Source: Mucilaginibacter sp. (lineage in GTDB: Bacteria > Bacteroidota > Bacteroidia > Sphingobacteriales > Sphingobacteriaceae). Taken from it: a stretch of 49,943 bases of DNA. A model generated the notes under the pieces. That model saw only the letters and a list, made by a program, of their open reading frames with translations, was not told the origin of the DNA and searched no databases. The DNA lies in NCBI GenBank assembly GCA_028288305.1, contig JAQBOA010000028.1:1-49943 (forward strand), given 5' to 3'. Position numbers and translations under genes: made by a program. The first letter of the stretch is position 1; every line of letters starts with the position of its first letter. This document shows positions 44,372 to 49,943 of the stretch, in pieces.

Positions 44372-45673
44372 TCAATTAAAAAATATGGTAAACTCTGTTT
44401 GATGATCAGCTACTGTTTTTAATGAAAATTCAAAGCCATGATTTATAAGGATATCTCTAACAAGTGTTAACCCTATCCCCTGTCCATCTTTTTTTGTACT
44501 AAAGAAAGGGGAAAAAAGACTAGCGGCCTGTTCTTCATTAATGCCGCTTCCTGTGTCCGAAATAATCAAGTTTTTCTTATCGGGCGTTGTTGTAAATCGT
44601 ATTATACCTTTTAAATCAATAGCTTCTATTGCATTTTTTACAATATTAATTAATACCTGCTCCATTTGTTGTTCGTCGGCAAGAATATTAAAAGGACCTT
44701 CAGTCAATTCAAATATAAATTCTACCTCTTTTTCTTTTGCTTTTATTTCCATCAGTTTTGAAACCGCATTAATTAGCTGATGCAAATTTACAGGCCTCTT
44801 ACTAGCAGAAGGTAATTTTACCAGTTCAGCAAAATTGCGCATAAAAAGGTTGAGGTTTTGGTTACGGTCCATAGCCACCTGTAAAGCATCTTTTAAAGTG
44901 TTAAGCTGATGCCCTTCCCAAAGCCGGTCAGTTTTTAAAGCCGATTGCATAATAGAATTTACAGGTCCAACAGTATTGTTAACTTCATGGGCCATCATCC
45001 TTATCACTTTTCCATATACATTTTTTTCAGCAGCTAATATTTCAATGGTCAGATCTTCAATCATAATAAAATGACGGGAAAATCCTCTGTCGATAAAGTG
45101 CGATTTTTGCAGCTTGTAAGTATTTATCCCATCAGGTTTAACCACAACAGTTTCGCCGGAATGTAAAAGTTTTATTTGCCTGAATAAAGGATGTTGCAAA
45201 TTATCAACCGGATGGTTTAATACATCTTCAGCTTTTACTGACAATATTTGAAGCGCTTTTGGGTTTATTTGCTGAACATTATCATCATAATCTAAAATAA
45301 CTATTCCGGTTGGCGAAGTAAATATTAACTTTTCTAAAAAAAAATGCTGCTGCTCCTGTCTTGTACGTTCAGTTCTCAGTTCATCCATCATTTGGTTATA
45401 TACCTCAATCAACTGATCCATTTCATGCTTACCGGTTGATAAAAATTTAACATTAAAATCGCGGTCTTTGATAGCTTCAACCCCTTGCATTAACATTTTT
45501 AAAGGCTGTATCAACTGGCTATACAATTGCCAGGCAATTACTGCCGAAATGAGGATGAATACCTCTGAAACTATGAAATATATCTTGTTGTTATTAAAAA
45601 TAAAATAGCTAAGCACAAGAGCTACCAAATGCAGTATTACGACAAATAAAATATACTTAGTCCTCAGCTTCAT
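44372..45673 (-). CDS. Sensor histidine kinase, NtrY-like (HAMP-PAS-HK)
   Basis: A 433-residue kinase with two membrane helices (about 7-25 and 31-50), a HAMP domain (about 54-106), a PAS domain (about 110-210) and the catalytic core. The H-box is MMAHEVNNTVGPV with His229. N-box NIVKNAIEA (343-351), G1 box DTGSGI (373-378) and G2 box GQGIGLTLVRD are all intact. I chose the ATG at 45673, which overlaps the end of the response regulator gene by 17 bp; a TTG 24 bp upstream is less likely. The short periplasmic loop suggests sensing within the membrane or cytosol. It forms a two-component pair with the upstream NtrC-like gene. Confidence 0.9.
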   Translation of the reverse strand: MKLRTKYILFVVILHLVALVLSYFIFNNNKIYFIVSEVFILISAVIAWQLYSQLIQPLKMLMQGVEAIKDRDFNVKFLSTGKHEMDQLIEVYNQMMDELRTERTRQEQQHFFLEKLIFTSPTGIVILDYDDNVQQINPKALQILSVKAEDVLNHPVDNLQHPLFRQIKLLHSGETVVVKPDGINTYKLQKSHFIDRGFSRHFIMIEDLTIEILAAEKNVYGKVIRMMAHEVNNTVGPVNSIMQSALKTDRLWEGHQLNTLKDALQVAMDRNQNLNLFMRNFAELVKLPSASKRPVNLHQLINAVSKLMEIKAKEKEVEFIFELTEGPFNILADEQQMEQVLINIVKNAIEAIDLKGIIRFTTTPDKKNLIISDTGSGINEEQAASLFSPFFSTKKDGQGIGLTLVRDILINHGFEFSLKTVADHQTEFTIFFN

Positions 45674-47030
45674 CGTAAGGAATTTGATACTTATCAAGCC
45701 GCCGGTATAAAGCGCTTCGTGTAAGGCCCAGGGAAGTAGCGGCTCTTGATATTTTATTTTTATGATAATCCATAGCCCTTTTTATCATTTCAACCTCCAC
45801 TTCCTCCAACGTTAATGTACCAATACCTGGCAGCTGAATATTTCCATTTTTTACCGGAGAAAGCTCCAGCTGTGAGCGGAAGTCTTCAATGTCCAGTTCA
45901 TCTCTTTTACTTACCAGTATTGTTCTCTCTACCAGGTTTTTTAATTGCCGTATATTACCAGGCAAAGGTAATTGCTGCAGCCACTTCATGGCGCTGTTTG
46001 CTACAGATAAATTGGGGCGGCCATATATTTCTTTTAAATTACTAATAAAAAAGTTAACCAGCAGGGGTATATCTTTTGACCTGTCACGTAAAGCAGGTAA
46101 ATAAACGGTGATCAAATTAATGCGGTATAATAAGTCTTCTCTGAAAGTAGTTCGGCTTACCATTTCGTTCAGATTTTTATTTGTTGCACAAACTATCCGG
46201 ACATCAACCGTTTTTGTACGGCTGCTGCCAAGTACTTCAAATGTTCTATCCTGCAATACACGTAAAAGCTTAACCTGACTGCCGGCATCAAGATCGCCAA
46301 TTTCATCTAAAAAAATTGTGCCTTTATTCGCCATTTCAAAGCGACCTATCCTGTCAAACCGTGCATCGGTAAAAGCCCCCCGCACATGGCCGAACATTTC
46401 ACTTTCAAACAGTGAAGTAGAAATCCCGCCAAGGTTCACTTTGATAAATGGCTTATTGCGCCGCTGACTGTTTTGATGAATAGCTTCGGCAATCAACTCT
46501 TTTCCCGTACCGCTTTCGCCCATAATCAGGATAGATGCATCCGTACCAGCTACCCGGCCAATGGTTTCCAGTATGTTCAGCATTTTTGCGTCTTCTCCTA
46601 TTATGTGCTGAAAGTTATAAATTTTATCAAGCTGCTTACGGGTATGGCGCTCAGTTTTTTTGTCGCGAAGATCAAGCAGGGTTTTAACCGATTGCAAAAG
46701 ATGATCGTTATTCCAGGGCTTATTAATAAAATCATTTGCCCCTGCTTTCATACCCTGCACCGCCAGCTCAATACTGGCCCAACCGGTAATTAGTATTACT
46801 GGAATAGTGGCATTAATGCTTTTTATTTTACCAAGCAGCTCCATTCCCTCTTTGCCGGATGTGTCATTGGAAAAATTCAGGTCAAGGATGATAAGTTCAG
46901 GCTCGCTTTTCTTTATGAATTTTATTGCTTCAACAGGTTCGGCACAATCAGATACATCGTAACCCTCATCTTTTAATAAGAGGAGCAAAGAGGTTCGTAC
47001 TGCAATATCGTCATCAATGATTAGTATCAT
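45657..47030 (-). CDS. Sigma-54-dependent response regulator, NtrC family
   Basis: A 457-residue activator. Receiver domain residues 1-120, with Asp6-Asp8 pocket, phospho-acceptor Asp50 and Lys104. AAA+ domain about 140-370, with Walker A GESGTGKE (171-178), Walker B GTIFLDEIGD (237-246) and arginine-finger region downstream. The sigma-54 contact loop reads GAFTDA (218-223) instead of GAFTGA. A Fis-type helix-turn-helix lies at 427-450 (ISRAATSLGLTRSALYRRLD). It is encoded just before its kinase and after an ABC exporter cluster on the same strand; it probably controls that exporter from a sigma-54 promoter outside the window. Confidence 0.93.
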   Translation of the reverse strand: MILIIDDDIAVRTSLLLLLKDEGYDVSDCAEPVEAIKFIKKSEPELIILDLNFSNDTSGKEGMELLGKIKSINATIPVILITGWASIELAVQGMKAGANDFINKPWNNDHLLQSVKTLLDLRDKKTERHTRKQLDKIYNFQHIIGEDAKMLNILETIGRVAGTDASILIMGESGTGKELIAEAIHQNSQRRNKPFIKVNLGGISTSLFESEMFGHVRGAFTDARFDRIGRFEMANKGTIFLDEIGDLDAGSQVKLLRVLQDRTFEVLGSSRTKTVDVRIVCATNKNLNEMVSRTTFREDLLYRINLITVYLPALRDRSKDIPLLVNFFISNLKEIYGRPNLSVANSAMKWLQQLPLPGNIRQLKNLVERTILVSKRDELDIEDFRSQLELSPVKNGNIQLPGIGTLTLEEVEVEMIKRAMDYHKNKISRAATSLGLTRSALYRRLDKYQIPYDEAED

Positions 47031-47059
47031 ATTTATACAATTATAGGCAAATCGTGTTG

Positions 47060-47157
47060 CCTCACCTAAATCCTCTCCAAAGGAGAGGACTTTTTGATCT
47101 TTCTTCGTTTAATGTTTTCCTTTTAGAACCCTCTCCTTTGGAGAGGGTAGGGTGAGG
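47060..47157. repeat. Nested palindromic repeat (REP/BIME-like)
   Basis: Two palindromes, CCTCTCCAAAGGAGAGG (47072-47088) and CCCTCTCCTTTGGAGAGGG (47129-47147), are reverse complements of each other over 17 bp. Outer arms CCTCACC (47060-47066) and GGTGAGG (47151-47157) also pair. The whole 98-bp element can fold as one long or two short hairpins. It fills the gap between the ABC permease and response regulator genes. Similar GC-rich CTCTCC elements are, as I recall, dispersed in Sphingobacteriaceae genomes. Confidence 0.75.
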
Positions 47158-47158
47158 C

Positions 47159-48343
47159 TTATTCCTCATGCAAAGCCACCGCCGGATAAATTGCTGCGGC
47201 CTGTTTGCCAGGATAAAATGAGCAAACCAATACCAGCAAATAAATGAATATTATCGATAAAAAGAGCGCTATTATGTAAACGCTTGCGGGTAAATTAAAT
47301 ACGTTTAGTAAAGGAAACTGAATTGCGAAAAAAGATCCTAAAATTAAAGATAAAGTTGCCAGTATCATTGACTCATTAACCAGTTGTGCCGAAACAGAGC
47401 TGCCAGTCGCACCTACCGCCCTGCGTAAGCCTATCTCACCGCGTCTTTTATTGATATTGTACCAGAGTACCCCAAATAATCCCAACGCAACATTTATGAT
47501 TAGAAAACAGGCTACGATCAATAGCACGATCATTGGCACCAATGTAAAGTAGTTAATATTCGTCCGATTATCGGAAAGGTGTTCTATTTCCACGTCCGAG
47601 TTTTTCATGTAATTTGCAATAGTTTTGTACAGCCTGCCTTCAAAAGCGGCATCAGCATCAGGAGTAACTTTTACCATCATTTTTCCAAGCCATCTAAACG
47701 AACCAGTATCTGTTCTTTGGTAAAGCCCAATATTTGTATTAGCATAATCGCCCATTATCTTAATTGCTTCTACAACGCCTATTACCTTCATCCTATTTTT
47801 ATTATCACCATCGCCAATAATTTTACCAATAGCACTGCCGTTCCCATAAAGTTTTTCTTTAAAATCGGAATTGATAACTATAAGCCTATCCTTTACAACG
47901 TCATCTCCTTTATTAAACCATCTTCCATCAAGTAACTGCATATTTAAAACATCTTTATAGTTGTTATCAACAGTATACCAATTAACACCATCCATCTTTT
48001 TATTATTAACTGTCACGCCTCCAGTATTTTGATTATGTGTAAAAGGAGTATTTTCACTGGTAAAGCTTACATCTTTTACCTGGGGCAGGGACTTTATGGT
48101 TTGAACCAGCATTCCGTAAAACAAGTTAAGGGAATCCGTATTTTTTGTTTGATAAGAATTACTATAGTTGATAACCCATACGTCCTTGTAATCAAGGCCC
48201 ATTGGCTTTTTATAATTGTGATAATAATACACGATGAGTGTAAATACCGCGAATATGACCAGGAAGGAGACCAATATCTCCGACATCAATAAAAAATTTT
48301 GTTTCTTTTTATTCCAGATCAGTTTAAATAAATGCTTGAACAT
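47159..48343 (-). CDS. ABC transporter permease, MacB/FtsX type (second)
   Basis: A 394-residue inner-membrane protein. One helix lies near the N-terminus (about 20-42) followed by a large periplasmic MacB-like domain (TSENTPFTHNQNTGGVTVNN, GRWFNKGDDVVKDRLIVINS), then three C-terminal helices with the FtsX mark NINKRRGEIGLRRAVGATGS. The stop codon abuts the nested palindromic repeat. It lies 29 bp downstream of a second, related permease gene. In this family two such permeases with one ATPase form mechanotransmission-type exporters for peptides, lipoproteins or lipids. Substrate unknown. Confidence 0.88.
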   Translation of the reverse strand: MFKHLFKLIWNKKKQNFLLMSEILVSFLVIFAVFTLIVYYYHNYKKPMGLDYKDVWVINYSNSYQTKNTDSLNLFYGMLVQTIKSLPQVKDVSFTSENTPFTHNQNTGGVTVNNKKMDGVNWYTVDNNYKDVLNMQLLDGRWFNKGDDVVKDRLIVINSDFKEKLYGNGSAIGKIIGDGDNKNRMKVIGVVEAIKIMGDYANTNIGLYQRTDTGSFRWLGKMMVKVTPDADAAFEGRLYKTIANYMKNSDVEIEHLSDNRTNINYFTLVPMIVLLIVACFLIINVALGLFGVLWYNINKRRGEIGLRRAVGATGSSVSAQLVNESMILATLSLILGSFFAIQFPLLNVFNLPASVYIIALFLSIIFIYLLVLVCSFYPGKQAAAIYPAVALHEE

Positions 48344-48372
48344 AATATTTTAATTTAAATGATTGACAATAT

Positions 48373-49599
48373 TTATTGTGCTTTTAAGGCGGTTACTACA
48401 TTCAATTTTGACATGCGCCATGCAGGGTAAACACCCGATAACAGTCCAAAGAACAGACAGATCAATAGACCGATAATTAATACTGTAAAGTTTACAGATA
48501 ATTCAAGGTTGGCAATGAGGTTGGCGCTGTTAATTATCCAGATAGCTATTACCGACAAGATAAGCCCGATTAAACCCCCTAATAATGTAAGGATGATATT
48601 TTCGACAATAAACTGGTAAACCAATGTGCTGGACGAAGCTCCAAATGCTTTTCGCACACCAATTTCGGACGACCTTTCCATAATGCGGGTAATGTTGATA
48701 TTTACCAGGTTAAGTGTAGGCAGTAACATAAATAAGAAAACAAATATGCTTATAACTGTAAGGGCAAGTACTACCCCTGATTGCCTTTCGTTACCAGTAT
48801 CAACATAACTGGCAACGTACGTTTGTGCATGGCTATATATTTTGTCATACATCTTATTTTCCATTGGCAACCTTTGCACCATCTGTTCATACTCATTGTG
48901 CATTTTTTGTACGTCGGCTTTTGAATTGGCCAATAGTATACCTGTATAGCCGCCGCCGTAACCCTTGCTCTTATAGTCGCTTTTTGAAACCGTATAAGGA
49001 AGATAAATATCGCTAAAGGTCATATAGCTGGTTATAGGTACATTTTTTACTACTCCGGTAACCCGGTATTTCACATTATCAGCTTCGATATATTTTCCGA
49101 CTACCGAAGGGACATCACCAAAATATTCGTTTTTCATATCTTCTGAAATTACGGCTACCTTTTCGGCATTATTTATCTGCTGTCCGGTAAAGGCTTTACC
49201 CTCTATAAAATCATATTCCAGTATATCCCAATAAGCGGCGTTTGTATATTTATAATGGACAGCCAGTTTTTTATTGTTAATATAGGTGTTAGTGCCGTTG
49301 GCCCCGGAAGATATTCCTATTTTGATGGGTGTCTTTAAATTTTTTGTATAGTGATCTAAAAAATAAAATGATAACGAGCCCCCATTCATATTTCCCTTGC
49401 CATCTTCTTCTAGATGGTTAATATACAATGACCTGTCGCGTTTCTTGTCGGGATAATTATCTCCCACTACCTTATCAATAAAAGCAGTTAACACTACTAG
49501 AATAGTCAGCGTGAAACTGATCCCGAACAGGCTAATGAAAGTGAAGAATTTTCTTCTTCTTAACACCGCTATGGCTATTTTTAAATAATTTTTAAGCAT
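48373..49599 (-). CDS. ABC transporter permease, MacB/FtsX type (first)
   Basis: A 408-residue permease with the same plan as its neighbour: N-terminal helix (FFTFISLFGISFTLTILVVL), periplasmic MacB-PCD domain (AAYWDILEYDFIEGKAFTGQ, KVAVISEDMKNEYFGDVPSV) and three C-terminal helices with NITRIMERSSEIGVRKAFGA and FGLLSGVYPAWRMSKLNVVT. It lies 24 bp after the ATPase gene, so the three genes form one operon. The two permeases are divergent in sequence, so they may form a heterodimer. Confidence 0.9.
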   Translation of the reverse strand: MLKNYLKIAIAVLRRRKFFTFISLFGISFTLTILVVLTAFIDKVVGDNYPDKKRDRSLYINHLEEDGKGNMNGGSLSFYFLDHYTKNLKTPIKIGISSGANGTNTYINNKKLAVHYKYTNAAYWDILEYDFIEGKAFTGQQINNAEKVAVISEDMKNEYFGDVPSVVGKYIEADNVKYRVTGVVKNVPITSYMTFSDIYLPYTVSKSDYKSKGYGGGYTGILLANSKADVQKMHNEYEQMVQRLPMENKMYDKIYSHAQTYVASYVDTGNERQSGVVLALTVISIFVFLFMLLPTLNLVNINITRIMERSSEIGVRKAFGASSSTLVYQFIVENIILTLLGGLIGLILSVIAIWIINSANLIANLELSVNFTVLIIGLLICLFFGLLSGVYPAWRMSKLNVVTALKAQ

Positions 49600-49623
49600 A
49601 ATTTTAAGTTTTAGCTGATTAAA

Positions 49624-49943
49624 TTATTGAACCTGCGAACCATCAAAAAGACGCACTAACCTGTGTGTTTTATGCGCCATATTTTCATCGTGCGTTACCA
49701 TAACTATCGTAGTTCCGTCGCGCTGGTTAAGCTGTAGCAGAATATCCAGGATTTCATTACCCATAGCGCTGTCAAGGTTACCAGTAGGCTCATCAGCCAG
49801 TATAATTTCTGGTCGGCCTACAATGGCTCTGGCAATGGCTACACGCTGTTTTTGACCGCCCGATAACTGGTTAGGAAAATGCTTTACGCGATTAGCCAGT
49901 CCAACTTTTTCAAGCGCTTCAGTTGCAAGCATTCTTCTTTCTT
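49624..49943 (-). CDS. ABC transporter ATPase, LolD/MacB type (partial, cut by right edge)
   Basis: The C-terminal 106 or so residues of an ATP-binding subunit; the N-terminus with Walker A lies beyond the window. Visible marks are the signature LSGGQKQRVAIARAIVGRP, Walker B EIILADEPTGNLDS and the H-loop VMVTHDENMAH. EPTGNLDS is typical of the LolD/MacB group that pairs with FtsX-like permeases. The frame is open to the window edge (ERR before the first internal Met), so this Met at 49932 is not the start. Confidence 0.93.
   Translation of the reverse strand, partial: ERRMLATEALEKVGLANRVKHFPNQLSGGQKQRVAIARAIVGRPEIILADEPTGNLDSAMGNEILDILLQLNQRDGTTIVMVTHDENMAHKTHRLVRLFDGSQVQ

Noticed and set aside
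47046..47064. Sigma-54-like promoter (GAGGCAACACGATTTGCC on the minus strand) upstream of the NtrC-like gene
   Set aside because: The GG and GC doublets are separated by 11 bases rather than 10, and the first box lacks TGGC, so it is probably not functional.

Overview
The window looks like a chromosomal segment from a member of the Bacteroidota, most likely Sphingobacteriaceae and close to Mucilaginibacter or Pedobacter. The evidence is a SusC/SusD pair, two very large FG-GAP/UnbV lipoproteins, a DUF6377-type regulator, many Bacteroidota-style lipoproteins, AT-rich intergenic DNA, few Shine-Dalgarno sequences and a TTTG-N20-TAnnTTTG promoter. I see no rRNA, tRNA, CRISPR array, prophage or insertion sequence. 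The right edge cuts an ABC ATPase gene.

Layout. (1) 1-7155, plus strand: a GntR/FadR-type repressor gene preceded by interlocked palindromes, a small LRAPP-tail protein, then a tripartite RND efflux set (TolC-like channel, pump, lipoprotein adaptor). (2) 7220-10024, plus strand: a PAS sensor kinase, a small membrane protein and an AraC-type regulator. (3) 10163-16287, minus strand: a five-gene oxalate/formate-type module. It encodes a Tat-exported bicupin oxalate decarboxylase, FdhD, a small protein resembling DUF7009, an FdhF/YdeP-type molybdopterin oxidoreductase and an OFA-family MFS carrier. (4) 16712-38588: a carbohydrate locus, almost all on the minus strand. In transcription order it holds GH37 trehalase, a DUF6377 regulator, SusC, SusD and an FG-GAP protein; then a second unit with a second FG-GAP protein, a GH65 enzyme, a vanadium-haloperoxidase/PAP2 lipoprotein and a GH130 enzyme. 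A plus-strand SRPBCC/GyrI-like gene sits between the two units. (5) 38950-41976: an orphan receiver, a beta-barrel protein, a TMEM175-type channel and an AqpZ-type aquaporin. (6) 42319-44243: an ECF sigma factor coupled to a membrane-anchored barrel protein. (7) 44372-49943: an NtrY/NtrC-like two-component pair, then a MacB/FtsX-type ABC exporter (two permeases and a partial ATPase).

The most unusual region is the locus in (4). It combines SusCD, twin 1.1-kb-residue calcium-loop propeller proteins, a predicted GH65 hydrolase and a variant haloperoxidase. Intrinsic-terminator hairpins lie just before two of its reading frames, and a CAAATAGGT motif recurs upstream of several of its genes. The oxalate-type module in (3) is the most readable pathway. 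It poses a compartment puzzle (exported decarboxylase, cytosolic oxidoreductase) and its carrier lacks the lysine expected of OxlT. All functions are read from sequence motifs; no database search was run.
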